DNA from: Streptomyces sp. NBC_01217 | GTDB taxonomy: Bacteria; Actinomycetota; Actinomycetes; Streptomycetales; Streptomycetaceae | NCBI RefSeq assembly: GCF_035994185.1 | Contig: NZ_CP108538.1 | Location: forward strand, 8,559,501 to 8,623,500 | DNA: 64,000 nt | Direction: 5' to 3' | In this document: positions 36,096 to 44,144 of the stretch, piece by piece | Layout: each line of letters begins with the position of its first letter | Numbering within the stretch: position 1 is the stretch's first letter | The notes under the pieces: model-generated | What the model saw: only the letters and a program-made list of their open reading frames with translations | Told to the model about the DNA's origin: nothing | Database searches by the model: none | Made by a program: the position numbers and the translations under genes

Positions 36096-36447
36096 GTGTT
36101 CACCGCTTACGTGATCATCACCGTCCTCACGATCGTGGCCAACGCCGGGATCGCCGTGGCGGATCTGGCGAGGGCGGAGTTCGTGCTCGCCAACTCGGCC
36201 GAGGTGGGCCTCCTGCAGTCCTGGCTCCCGTGGCTGGCCGCGCTCAAGGCCGCCGGAGCCGCCGGGCTCCTGCTCGGGCTCCTGGGGGTCGAGGTCGTCG
36301 GAGTCGCCGCGGCGACGGGGCTCGTCCTGCTTCTTCGTCGGCGCCGTCGCCACGCACATCCGTACGCGCGTGTTCCACAACATCGCGTTTCCCGGCTGCT
36401 ACCTGGGGCTGGCCGTCGCGTCCCTCGTCCTCGCCGTCGCGCGTTAG
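36096..36447 (+). pseudogene. DoxX-like membrane protein, frameshifted
   Basis: The start is GTG 36096 with AAGGAGG upstream. The first part reads MFTAYVIITVLTIVANAGIAVADLARAEF and LPWLAALKAAGAAGLLLGLLG..GLVL, the N-terminal three helices of small DoxX-like proteins. Near 36326 one extra base shifts the frame. In the +1 frame the natural continuation FFVGAVATHIRTR, FPGCYLGLAVASLVLAVAR and a TAG (36445-36447) appear, giving a normal length of about 116 residues. The gene would be divergent target of the LysR regulator next to it, which is also inactivated. It could be a sequencing error, but the paired damage argues for real decay. Confidence 0.8.
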
Positions 36448-36838
36448 CGGGCGGGGTGTCGTACGGAGGCCCGGCCGCCACTTCCCGGGCCGGGCTGATC
36501 GCCGCCGCTGCGCATGCCGAACGGTGGGTCCAGGGCGGCAACGGGTCGGTGCGGGCCCGCGAAGAGAAACGGGGCGGAATTCGGTGAACCGGTCGCTGCT
36601 GTCCGTTGAGCGACCGCGAATTCCGCCCCGCGGCTGAGTACGGCTCCCCAGCCGTACTCCGATTTCCACCGGTGGCCATCCATGGCCGGTGGACCCGCAT
36701 CGGACTGCCGGTCCGGTGCGGGAGACAAGTGCCCCCGAGGTGGTCGGTCCGGGGCGGGCCCGGAACCATCTGACGGTCCTGCTGCGAACGGGTCGGGCCT
36801 GCGCTCGGCGGCCCATGGGCCCGCGGTGTTCCGCCGGA
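36448..36838. other. 391-base convergent gap carrying a tandem hairpin array
   Basis: No gene is recognised here. The interval between the DoxX remnant and the His-rich gene contains five consecutive inverted repeats (36571-36768), listed separately. Confidence 0.7.
36571..36768. repeat. array of five adjacent inverted repeats (hairpins)
   Basis: In order: (1) 36571-36629, a bipartite hairpin with outer stem GGGGCGGAATTC/GAATTCCGCCCC and inner stem CGGTCGCT/AGCGACCG; (2) 36636-36659, a perfect 10-bp stem GAGTACGGCT with CCCC loop; (3) 36666-36692, CCACCGG plus CCAT stem with a 3-base bulge; (4) 36694-36722, a 12-bp stem starting CCCGCATCGGAC with one G-T pair and TGCCG loop; (5) 36746-36768, a shorter stem around GGTCCGGG/CCCGGAACC. 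The stem sequences differ from one another, so this is a run of structures and not a sequence repeat. Confidence 0.75.
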
Positions 36839-37213
36839 TCAGCGGCGCGCGTCGCGGTCGTGGAGCCAGTTGATCTGGTCGACGACCCACTGGCGACGGG
36901 CGTCGTCGTCGCTCACCCGGTAACGGCCGCGGTCGTCGTGGTCCCGGACCCAGTGGCCGTGTCCATCGTGGCGGTGTCCGGCGTGGTGGTGGGCCCGGTG
37001 ACCACGACCGTCATGGCCGTGCTCGTCCCAGCGGCCGGACCAGCTCTGGTGATGGGCGTCGGCGGACAGAACGGAGTGGGAAACGGCGGCAGGCCGGTCT
37101 CCGGCCGTGGGGGTCGCTGCCGAGGTGGAACCGCCGGTGGCGAGGATTCCGGCCGCTGCGACTGCCACCGAGGTCACCGCGACGGCAGCCCGACGCGCAA
37201 ACGTGTAAGCCAT
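36839..37213 (-). CDS. Secreted His-rich protein
   Basis: Predicted exported protein of 124 residues with a clear signal peptide (FARRAAVAVTSVAVAAAGIL, cleavage around the STSAATP region). The mature chain is very rich in His, Asp, Gly and Arg, with HGHDGRGHRAHHHAGHRHDG in the middle, and ends with an amphipathic QWVVDQINWLHDRDARR. ATG 37213 follows AAGGAGGAAAG. Such His-rich segments commonly bind Zn, Ni or Cu, so metal binding or buffering is plausible but not shown. A perfect ACTACA-GCGA-TGTAGT palindrome lies 75 bases upstream. Confidence 0.75.
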   Translation of the reverse strand: MAYTFARRAAVAVTSVAVAAAGILATGGSTSAATPTAGDRPAAVSHSVLSADAHHQSWSGRWDEHGHDGRGHRAHHHAGHRHDGHGHWVRDHDDRGRYRVSDDDARRQWVVDQINWLHDRDARR

Positions 37214-37533
37214 GATCTTTCCTCCTTGCTTGCCCCGTGGCCTGTATGAACGGAGTCACGGGCTGCCTTTGACCAGGCACTTGCGACACTACAGCGATGT
37301 AGTTGAACAGAAAACTATTTTCCGTGTGAGGAGGACCATGAAGCGGGTGGCGATTGCGTCGGAATATTTCCGTGGCTCACATGCCGCGGCCGCCGGACGG
37401 GCGTCATGCGCCCCCGGTCGTCTCAGGGGAATATGGAAGCAAGCACCGAGGCACGGGAATCCATCCCAGCGCTTGCAGTTGCGGGTCCTTGCGCTGGGCG
37501 CACATTGCGCTTCCGGGGGAAGGAGCACCTGGG
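37214..37533. other. 320-base gap with a palindromic operator and an abortive start
   Basis: It contains the ACTACA/TGTAGT palindrome (37288-37303) and, at 37338, an ATG with a strong GAGGAGG site whose first codons (MKRVAIASEYF) look coding. The frame then loses any protein-like character, which suggests a lost gene. Confidence 0.5.
37288..37303. promoter_or_regulatory. perfect palindrome ACTACA-GCGA-TGTAGT
   Basis: A 6-4-6 perfect inverted repeat between the divergent His-rich gene and the abortive ATG at 37338. The half-sites resemble BlaI/MecI-family operators (TACA...TGTA). No BlaI gene is seen in the window. Confidence 0.6.
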
Positions 37534-39609
37534 ATGAGTGGAGCGGGATCATTCGGTGCCGGAAGGGACTCGCCGGGCGCTCGGCTGGAGCGGCCGAGCG
37601 GGGTGCTGGATACGCTCGGTGTGGCTGTGGTGGCGCTGGATGCGGCCGGGCGGATCGTGTTGTGGGGTCCGCAGGCCGAGGAGCTGTTGGGCTATTCCGC
37701 GCAGGACGTGTTGGGCCGGCATGCGGCAGAGCTGCTGGTCGACGACCGTTACAGGGACCTGGCGGTCGGCCATTGGGAGCAGATGATGGAGACCGGCCGC
37801 GCCTGGGCCGGTGTCTTTCCCGCCCGGCACAAGGACGGCAGCTCGCGGTTGGTGGAATTCCGCAACTCCCTGTTGTCGGACGAGCAGGCAGGCATCTACG
37901 CCCTGGGTGTACTCACCGACGCGTCGAAAGTGCGTGAGGTGGGATGGGATGTGGCATTGGCCGTACAACTGATTGCCCAGTCGCCGATCGGGCTGGACGT
38001 CCTGGACACCGACCTGCGTTTCGTGGCTGTCAATCCAGCGATGGAACGGATGCACGGTGTGCCCGCCGAGGACCACATCGGCCGGGGTTTCCGCGAGGTC
38101 CTGCCCTCCGGCACCATTGACGCGTCCGAGGCGGCACTCAGGGAAGTGCTCGCGACCGGCCGCCCTCAGGTCGACAAGTACACCGTCAGCCGTACCCCGG
38201 CCGATCCTGACAACGATCACGCCTGGTCCGTGTCCGTCTACCGGCTGGAGGACCCCAATGGCCAGATCCTGGGTCTCGCCACATCGCTGGTCGATGTCAC
38301 CGATCGGCACGTGGCGATCACGGCGGCGGCCCAGGCCCGGCAGCGCCTGGCCCTGATCGCCGAGGGCTCCGCCCGTATCGGCAGCACCCTGGACATCAAA
38401 CAGACGGCCTGTGAGCTGGCTGATGTCGCGGTGCCCGAACTCGCCGACGTCGCGGTCGTGGACGTACTCGACTCCGCCCTGGACGAGCGTCGCCCCGCGA
38501 CTCCTGACGGCGGCCCGGCGATCTTTCGTACCCTCGCCGTGAAGGCTGCCCACCTCACAGAGGCGGCCCGAGCCGTCGGAACGGTCGACGAACTGGTGCG
38601 GTACGACGCGGACCGGCTGGCCGCGCAATGCGTACAGACCGGTCAGCCGATCCTGGTGGCTCGCGTGCAGGAATGGGACCTGGCGCGCATCGCCCGTGAC
38701 GCCGGAGCCGCCGCCTGCCTGGCCGGTGTCGGCATCCACTCGTATCTCGCGATACCGCTGGCCGCTCATGGTGAGGCGTTCGGAGTCCTGGGTCTGATGC
38801 GGGGCGGCAGTCAGCCGGCCTTCACCGCGGACGACGTCACGCTGGCCGGTGAGCTCGCCGGCCGGACCGCGGTCTCCCTCGACAACGCGCGCCTGTACCA
38901 GAGCGTCCGCAACACCGCGGTGACGCTCCAGCGAAGCCTGCTGCCGCGGCCGACGCCGCCCCCGGGTCTGGAGATCGCCACCCGCTATCAGCCTGCCGGA
39001 ACTTCTACCGAGATCGGTGGTGACTGGTTCGACGTCATCCCTCTCGCGCGGGACAGGACCGCGTTCGTGGTGGGTGACGTGATGGGCAGCGGCATCGACG
39101 CGGCCGCCGCCATGGGCCGTCTGCGCACCGCCACCGCCACACTGGCCGGCCTGGACCTCCCACCCGCTCAGGTGCTGCAGCACCTCGACAGGATCACCGC
39201 CGATCTGGAGCCGTCCCTGGCCACCTGTATCTACGCCGAGTACGACCCGCACAGCAACTCGTGCCGCATTGCCGCGGCCGGACACCTGCCCCCTGCGCTG
39301 ACTCCCTCCGGCAGGCCCTCCGAACTGCTCGACCTGCCCTCGGGCCCACCCCTCGGGGTCGGCGGCGTCCCCTTCGAAGCGACCACCGTGCCTCTGTGGC
39401 CGGGCGACCAGCTTGTCCTTTATACGGATGGCCTGGTCGAAACGCGCCGCGACGCCATCGACGCGCGCCTCGACCTCCTGCTCGGCGTGCTCGACGGCTC
39501 CGGCTGTTCCCTGGAGGAGACGTGCGACCGGCTTCTGGACACACTGCGTGATCCGGGCGACCACGATGACGTGGCCATCCTCATAGCCCGGCCCGAGTTC
39601 CGGCCCTGA
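37534..39609 (+). CDS. PAS-PAS-GAF-PP2C (SpoIIE-type) serine phosphatase
   Basis: Regulatory phosphatase of 691 residues. Domains: PAS 1 at about 20-135 (VLDTLGVAVVALDAAGRIV ... GYSAQDVLGRHAAELL), PAS 2 at 145-260 (IGLDVLDTDLRFVAVNPAME), GAF at 275-455 (AYLAIPLAAHGE-type segment GIHSYLAIPLAAHGEAFGVL) and PP2C/SpoIIE at 470-690 with the metal-binding pattern GGDWFDVIPL, VGDVMGSGIDAAAAMGRLR, AAGHLPPAL, LYTDGLVETR and DDVAILIA. Such proteins dephosphorylate anti-anti-sigma factors in partner-switching pathways. The start is ATG 37534 after GAAGGAG. No anti-sigma/antagonist partner gene lies nearby. It is large and GC-typical, and intact by eye. Confidence 0.93.
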   Translation: MSGAGSFGAGRDSPGARLERPSGVLDTLGVAVVALDAAGRIVLWGPQAEELLGYSAQDVLGRHAAELLVDDRYRDLAVGHWEQMMETGRAWAGVFPARHKDGSSRLVEFRNSLLSDEQAGIYALGVLTDASKVREVGWDVALAVQLIAQSPIGLDVLDTDLRFVAVNPAMERMHGVPAEDHIGRGFREVLPSGTIDASEAALREVLATGRPQVDKYTVSRTPADPDNDHAWSVSVYRLEDPNGQILGLATSLVDVTDRHVAITAAAQARQRLALIAEGSARIGSTLDIKQTACELADVAVPELADVAVVDVLDSALDERRPATPDGGPAIFRTLAVKAAHLTEAARAVGTVDELVRYDADRLAAQCVQTGQPILVARVQEWDLARIARDAGAAACLAGVGIHSYLAIPLAAHGEAFGVLGLMRGGSQPAFTADDVTLAGELAGRTAVSLDNARLYQSVRNTAVTLQRSLLPRPTPPPGLEIATRYQPAGTSTEIGGDWFDVIPLARDRTAFVVGDVMGSGIDAAAAMGRLRTATATLAGLDLPPAQVLQHLDRITADLEPSLATCIYAEYDPHSNSCRIAAAGHLPPALTPSGRPSELLDLPSGPPLGVGGVPFEATTVPLWPGDQLVLYTDGLVETRRDAIDARLDLLLGVLDGSGCSLEETCDRLLDTLRDPGDHDDVAILIARPEFRP

Positions 39610-39650
39610 CCTGCTGCGGGAACGGGGCAGGTCCGACCGCTGGGAGTGTT

Positions 39651-40871
39651 GTGGGGGAGGCCACTCGGTCGAACCGGACAAACTGTGCCACCCTGTTTAT
39701 TGTGCAATATTCAACTATTGCTCGGCGGCAAGGTCGGGCACCATCACTGGCGGGCCTGTGGCCGCTGCTGTCGCGACTTGTCGAGACGGCCCGCCGCGGC
39801 TGGGGCTGGAATGCCCTGGTGCACGGGGTCAAGAACCTGATCGCGGCGCTGCTCGCCTGGGAGATCACCACTCTCTGGATTCATGGAGAGCGCTCATACG
39901 TGGCCGTGGCCACCGCGCTGCTCATGGTCAATGCCTCGACGGTGTACCGCTCCGTGACGCAGGCCGTGAGGAGCATGGCCACCAGGGCGGCGGGCGTGTC
40001 GCTGGCCCTGGGGACCGTGTGGCTGCTGGGGTCCACTGCCGGGAGCATCGCGGGCATCGTGGGGATCGCCCTGGTCGCGGCCGGGCGTCGCGCCTCCGAC
40101 AACCGGCTCCAGATCGCATCGACGGCTGTTCTCACGCTCACGGCCGCCGCTGCCGCTCCGGTCGGCAACATCGTCCTGACGGCGACGGCCGCGCTGAGCG
40201 GCGCGGTGGTGGGCGTCGCGGTGAACGCACTGATCCTGCCGCCGATCCATCTGGACGAATCCGATGATGCGATACGTGATCTCGCCCGCGTCATGGGGGA
40301 GTTGCTGCGTGACATGGGCCACGGGCTGCGGGAGCGCCGGCATGTCGCCCGCGCACACGACTGGGTGCAGGACGGCAGGAGCCTGGGCCGACGGGTCGCG
40401 AACGCGCGTGAGCGTGTGCAGGAGGGGCAGGAGAGTCTGCGCTGGAACACCTGCTGGGCGGTGCGTCCGCAGCGCCGACCGGTGACCTACGACGATGTGC
40501 TCGCCACCTTGCACGGTGTGTCGCTCCAGGTGCGAGGAATCGCGCGGACGCTGGCCGACAACGTGGACGACAGTCACACCGAGCATCATCTGGGACAGCA
40601 GTTCCTCGACCGGTACGCCGAGATGCTCAAGCTGGCGGGGCAGGCGGTCGAGGCGTTCGTCGAGGTCGAGAGCGCGGCCCGCCCGGAGGAGGCGCGTGCC
40701 CGTGAGGGGCTTCGGGAGGCGATCCTGCGTGCTCGGGCATGGCACGAGACCATGACCGACCTCATCGGCCGGGGCGCGCTGGTCAAGCCGGGCGCCTGGC
40801 ATGTCTACGGATCGCTCATGACCGATGTGGAACGACTCCTGGCCGACCTGGACCACGCCGACAGGCTCTGA
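39651..40871 (+). CDS. FUSC / aromatic acid exporter-like membrane protein
   Basis: About 370-400 residues. The N-terminal half has several hydrophobic helices (NLIAALLAWEITTLWI, AVATALLMVNASTVYRSV, AAGVSLALGTVWLLG, IVGIALVAAGRRASDNRLQIA, LTATAALSGAVVGVAVNALILP), the pattern of the FUSC/ArAE family. The C-terminal half is helical and cytoplasmic (LARVMGELLRDMGHGLRERR ... FLDRYAEMLKLAGQAVEAF). The family is linked to efflux of aromatic acids, but the substrate is unknown here. The start is uncertain: GTG 39651 is open, but codons 16-24 are AT-rich and look more like promoter sequence, so translation may begin downstream. Confidence 0.8.
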   Translation: MGEATRSNRTNCATLFIVQYSTIARRQGRAPSLAGLWPLLSRLVETARRGWGWNALVHGVKNLIAALLAWEITTLWIHGERSYVAVATALLMVNASTVYRSVTQAVRSMATRAAGVSLALGTVWLLGSTAGSIAGIVGIALVAAGRRASDNRLQIASTAVLTLTAAAAAPVGNIVLTATAALSGAVVGVAVNALILPPIHLDESDDAIRDLARVMGELLRDMGHGLRERRHVARAHDWVQDGRSLGRRVANARERVQEGQESLRWNTCWAVRPQRRPVTYDDVLATLHGVSLQVRGIARTLADNVDDSHTEHHLGQQFLDRYAEMLKLAGQAVEAFVEVESAARPEEARAREGLREAILRARAWHETMTDLIGRGALVKPGAWHVYGSLMTDVERLLADLDHADRL

Positions 40872-41025
40872 ACTCCGGGCGGTCCCACCGGTGTTCCGTG
40901 CTCGGCTCGTCGAGGATCTCGCGCAGTGACTCCGGCTGGGAGCGCCGGAGCGCTGAGGCCGGGGTTGTCGGTGGTGCCGCAGGGCCGCCCCCGCAGTCGG
41001 CCCTGCCGCCGGGCGGCCCAGTGCA

Positions 41026-41054
41026 TTGACAGGGCCATGACTATTGTCTAGTTT
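41026..41054 (+). promoter_or_regulatory. candidate promoter for the Mau-like operon
   Basis: TTGACA (41026-41031) and TAGTTT (41049-41054) are separated by 17 bases, about 50 bases before ATG 41104. It is a good vegetative-type promoter in an otherwise empty 230-base gap. Confidence 0.55.
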
Positions 41055-41103
41055 CCTCTGCGGCCGCGGTGTCACACAGACCCCCGCCCCCGGGAGGATG
41101 CAC

Positions 41104-41805
41104 ATGGCCGCATCGTTCGTCACACATCGCGCCCTCGACGGCGGGACGTATTACCTGGAGGGCGACCTCGACCTCCGGTCGCCGAGCACGTCGGCCGTCG
41201 AGGTGGTGGCCGGTGGCCGACTGGTCGAGTTCACCGCCGGGCCGGCCTCTTTGGGGGACGATGTCGCCGCTTCCCTGGGCATCGGGTCACCCGAATCCGA
41301 ACTCACCTTCCAGAAGGGCACACTGCGCGTCTTCCGGTCGATCGAGCGCGAGCCGCGCTCGGGGCTCGTGGAGCGGCCGTCGCTCGTCGTGTGGCGCGGT
41401 GAGCGCCACGCACTCGTGACCCGGCTGTACGGCCTGAGCGTGGCCGAGGTGCTCGGGCTGCTCCGGTCGGTGCGCATCGCGGAGAGCGAGTCCGGGCTCA
41501 CGCTCCAGCCCGATCCGTCGGCCGGAAGCGCCTTCGCGCGACCCGCGACGGTGATCAAGGAGGTGCCCGGCCTCGGGCTGCTGGAGCTGTCCCGGCGGAC
41601 GAGGGAGCACACCGCCCAACTGCCGCCCTGGAAGGGCGTGGCGGTCGCGTCCGGTGAGCTGTTCCGCGACACGCTCTCCGACGGCAGCCCGTTCTTCGTG
41701 CTCTCCTCCACCGAGATCTGGGCCACGCTGGTGCCGCTGGCGTCGACCCCCGTCGAGCGGGTGCCCGAGCTCGTCGGGCGGCTCGCGCTGCGGCACACCG
41801 GGTGA
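41104..41805 (+). CDS. Hypothetical protein, first gene of Mau-like operon
   Basis: A 233-residue soluble-looking protein that I do not recognise. It has no signal peptide or membrane helices. Visible features are an N-terminal THRALDGGTYYLEGDLDLRS, a region GERHALVTRLYGLSVAEVLGLL and a C-terminal LSSTEIWATLVPLAS. ATG 41104 is six bases after GGAGG. It is 8 bases upstream of the MauE-like gene and probably co-transcribed with it from the promoter at 41026-41054. In an operon for redox maturation of an exported Cys-rich protein it could be an assembly factor, but nothing in the sequence proves that. Confidence 0.75.
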   Translation: MAASFVTHRALDGGTYYLEGDLDLRSPSTSAVEVVAGGRLVEFTAGPASLGDDVAASLGIGSPESELTFQKGTLRVFRSIEREPRSGLVERPSLVVWRGERHALVTRLYGLSVAEVLGLLRSVRIAESESGLTLQPDPSAGSAFARPATVIKEVPGLGLLELSRRTREHTAQLPPWKGVAVASGELFRDTLSDGSPFFVLSSTEIWATLVPLASTPVERVPELVGRLALRHTG

Positions 41806-41812
41806 GCCGGCG

Positions 41813-42448
41813 GTGATCGGCTTCTACGGCGGGCTGACCGCCTCGATCGTCCTACTGAGCCTGCTCGTCGGCGCGGGCTCTCACGCCGCCCGTCCGGCTG
41901 CCCTGGGTGAGGCGCTGCGGGTGCACGGCGTGCTGGGCCCGCGGTCGCGCCGGTACGCGGCCGTCGTCCTGCCTTTCGCGGAGGGCGCTTTGGGGGCAGC
42001 CGGCGCGGCCGCGCTGCTGACGGGTCACCAGCGGGGGCTGCAGGCCGTACTCGCCGCGTCGACCGCCCTCTTCGGGCTCTACGCCGGCTACTCGCGGCAC
42101 GTCCTCGCCCTCGGCCGCGGGGGGCCATGCGGCTGTTCGCGCCAGGATGTGCCCCTGAGCCGCTGGGTGACCCGGCGGGCCACGGCCCTCGCCGGACTCG
42201 CGTCGGCCGGCGCGGTCATCGGGGGGGCCGGCCCCGTACGGCTCTCCGCAGCGGGGCTGATCACACTGATGCTCGCAGCGGCTGCCTGCACCGTGCTGCT
42301 GTGGTCCCTGCCTGCCGCCATGCACGAGCCGGCCGCAGCATCCTTCCACCTGCCGACCAGGGCCACTGTTCACCAGCCGGCCGACGCCACCGTGCACCGG
42401 ACTGCCGAAGGAGTGTCGACGCGATGGACTTCACCACCAGTGCTGTGA
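41813..42448 (+). CDS. MauE/DoxX-like redox-associated membrane protein
   Basis: Integral membrane protein of about 211 residues with four predicted helices, starting GTG 41813. The order of helices, a conserved-looking segment (AAVVLPFAEGALGAAGAAALL) and the GGPCGCS pair (Cys 106 and 108) followed by a DVPLSRWVTRRA segment match MauE, the membrane partner of MauD needed for disulfide-rich methylamine dehydrogenase small subunit maturation. The last 40 residues are hydrophilic. It overlaps the MauD-like gene by 25 bases. The function here is inferred as electron or disulfide transfer across the membrane for the Cys-rich exported protein two genes downstream. Confidence 0.8.
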   Translation: MIGFYGGLTASIVLLSLLVGAGSHAARPAALGEALRVHGVLGPRSRRYAAVVLPFAEGALGAAGAAALLTGHQRGLQAVLAASTALFGLYAGYSRHVLALGRGGPCGCSRQDVPLSRWVTRRATALAGLASAGAVIGGAGPVRLSAAGLITLMLAAAACTVLLWSLPAAMHEPAAASFHLPTRATVHQPADATVHRTAEGVSTRWTSPPVL

Positions 42449-42969
42449 TCGCCTCGTGGGCGGCGATCGCGCTGCTCGCGCTGGTCGTCTCGGGATTGAT
42501 CAGGCAGGTGCACCAGCTGTCACGTACGCAGCCGCACCGCCCCGGGCGGGTGGGAATCGCCCCCGGCGCACCGGCGCCCGGGCTCGATGAGGCCCGGCTC
42601 GATCCGGCCGGGCTCGACGGCCTCCTGACGCCGGGCCGCGCCGGGCTGCTGCTCTTCCTCGACGCCGACTGCCGCACCTGCGGCGAGGTCTTCGCCGAGG
42701 CCACTGCCTGGAAGGTCCGCCGGGGCGCCGCCGCCCCGCAGGTGCTCGGGCTCTACGCGGGCGCCGGGCCGCAGACCGATGAAGGCGCCGTCCCGGTCAG
42801 GGATCACCGCCCGGAGCTGTTCGCGGCCTACGACATCCCCGCCACTCCCTATGCGGTGGCCATCGATCAGGAGGGCCGGATCGCGCGTTCGGAGCCGCTC
42901 GGTTCATCCACCGCGCTGCTGCGGTTGCTCGACGACATCCAGCCCGCAACGGCGAGGAAACTGCCATGA
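42424..42969 (+). CDS. MauD-like membrane-anchored thioredoxin-fold protein
   Basis: A 181-residue protein with one N-terminal membrane helix (VIASWAAIALLALVVSGLI) and an extracytoplasmic thioredoxin-like domain (LLLFLDADCRTCGEVFAEA). The active pair is Cys83-Arg-Thr-Cys86, and a cis-Pro region (IPATPYAVAID) is visible. MauD proteins supply or isomerise disulfides for the methylamine dehydrogenase small subunit. ATG 42424 follows AAGGAG and lies inside the end of the MauE-like gene, and its own stop overlaps the next start (ATGA at 42966-42969). This tight coupling ties it to the 12-Cys protein that follows. Confidence 0.85.
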   Translation: MDFTTSAVIASWAAIALLALVVSGLIRQVHQLSRTQPHRPGRVGIAPGAPAPGLDEARLDPAGLDGLLTPGRAGLLLFLDADCRTCGEVFAEATAWKVRRGAAAPQVLGLYAGAGPQTDEGAVPVRDHRPELFAAYDIPATPYAVAIDQEGRIARSEPLGSSTALLRLLDDIQPATARKLP

Positions 42970-43883
42970 CTTCACTGGACGACGTGCCCACGCTGCGCCG
43001 CTCCGGGAGCGGCAGCCTTCGCTCCCGGACCGGGCGCGGGGCCCTGCCATCCTTCGCACCGTCCAGGCGCACAGTGCTGCAGGCGGCGACCGCCGTGGGC
43101 TTCGCCGCGCTCGGGGTGTTCTCCGCCGCCCGGCAGGCGTACGCCGACGGCTACGACATCTGGACCGGTGCGTGCCCGAGTTACGCCGAGGACCACAACT
43201 GCTCCCCGGGCTGCGGGCCCAGCACCATCTATGCCGACGCGTGCGTGACATCGGGGACGAACACCGGCTTCCACCGGTCGGACGGTGTCACCTGGACCCT
43301 GCGGCCCAACCAGTGCTACGCGGGCACCTACGACGGCTGGCTGTGGCGCTACAGCGCGGCCTGCGGCAGCTGCGGCTGCGGTATCGAGCGGCGCTGCCAC
43401 GACGGGTACCGCAACACCGGCTCCGGCTGGGTGAAGTCCATCTGCCGCTGGACCACCGACTGCGACTGCCCCGGCTCCATCAGCTGGCCGACCATCAGCC
43501 GCGGCGCCACCGGGCCCGACGTCCACACCATCCAGCACCTGCTCACCCACCACGGTCAACCGACGGATGCCGACGGCATCTTCGGACCGGACACCGAGGC
43601 ACAGGTCGAGGAGTTCCAGTCGGCGAACGGACTCAGCCCCACGGGCAGCGTCAGCCCGGCCACCTGGCCGGTACTGGTCGTCACCGTGCGCCAAGGAGAC
43701 GTGAACGATGCCGTACGCGGCGCGCAGCGGCAGCTCAACAAGCACGGCTCCGCACTGACGGTCGACGGCAACTTCGGTTCGCTCACACGCCAGGCCGTCG
43801 TCTCGTTCCAGTCCCTGCACGGCCTGACCGCCGACGGCGTGGTCGGCCAGAACACCTGGCTCACGCTGACCGGGACGGTCTAG
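42966..43883 (+). CDS. Tat-exported 12-Cys protein: MADH-small-subunit-like domain fused to two peptidoglycan-binding repeats
   Basis: 305 residues. An N-terminal twin-arginine signal (SRRTVLQAATAVGFAALG, cleavage near AYA-60) is followed by a Cys-rich domain (residues 61-170) with exactly 12 Cys (70, 79, 83, 93, 117, 133, 136, 138, 144, 160, 166, 168), then two PG_binding_1 repeats (about 178-238 and 241-302, with DADGIFGPDTEAQVEEFQ and TVDGNFGSLTRQAVVSFQ). The Cys-rich part resembles the methylamine dehydrogenase small subunit, as I remember it: 12 Cys in total, W110 before C117-Tyr, 16 residues from C117 to C133, and a second Trp (W162) 52 residues after W110, close to the 51-residue spacing of the TTQ tryptophans. 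It follows MauE- and MauD-like genes, but no MauB or MauG is present. Cofactor formation is speculative. Confidence 0.8.
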   Translation: MTSLDDVPTLRRSGSGSLRSRTGRGALPSFAPSRRTVLQAATAVGFAALGVFSAARQAYADGYDIWTGACPSYAEDHNCSPGCGPSTIYADACVTSGTNTGFHRSDGVTWTLRPNQCYAGTYDGWLWRYSAACGSCGCGIERRCHDGYRNTGSGWVKSICRWTTDCDCPGSISWPTISRGATGPDVHTIQHLLTHHGQPTDADGIFGPDTEAQVEEFQSANGLSPTGSVSPATWPVLVVTVRQGDVNDAVRGAQRQLNKHGSALTVDGNFGSLTRQAVVSFQSLHGLTADGVVGQNTWLTLTGTV

Positions 43884-44072
43884 ATGAGCGAGTCCGGCCG
43901 TCCCGCGGCCCGGCCGAGCGGCGGCTGTGCCGTACGGGTGCTGCTCACCGATCCCGCCCTGCCTGTGGCGGCCCTGGGGATCGCGGCGATCGCCGCCGCC
44001 CTCTACACCCCCATGCTGACCTGGGCGATCACCGGCGGTCTTGCCGGCTACTCGCTCTCCGGCTCCGTTTGA
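43884..44072 (+). CDS. Small predicted membrane protein
   Basis: A 62-residue protein beginning right after the stop of the 12-Cys gene (ATG 43884). A polar N-terminus (MSESGRPAARPSGG) is followed by two hydrophobic segments (LPVAALGIAAIAAALY and WAITGGLAGYSLSG). It ends at TGA 44070-44072. The same frame stays open beyond this TGA through TRNSAFALASPGWRATYRQA into the next protein, so the two may be halves of one gene. No family is recognised. Confidence 0.6.
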   Translation: MSESGRPAARPSGGCAVRVLLTDPALPVAALGIAAIAAALYTPMLTWAITGGLAGYSLSGSV

Positions 44073-44144
44073 ACGCGTAACAGCGCGTTCGCGCTGGCCT
44101 CGCCAGGTTGGCGGGCAACGTACAGACAGGCACTGGTCCTCGGA

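Noticed and set aside
36571..36768. Linear-chromosome telomere or CRISPR array
   Set aside because: The palindromes do not repeat a common unit or spacer pattern, and the stretch is internal and between genes. No CRISPR-like repeats were seen anywhere in the window.
39692..39722. AT-rich run inside the FUSC gene as an insertion
   Set aside because: It is short and in the uncertain N-terminal part, more likely a promoter with the true start downstream.
44081..44096. Definite SECIS element
   Set aside because: The stem is only 6 bp and the loop is too close to the TGA for the known bacterial range, so it is kept as a hypothesis only.
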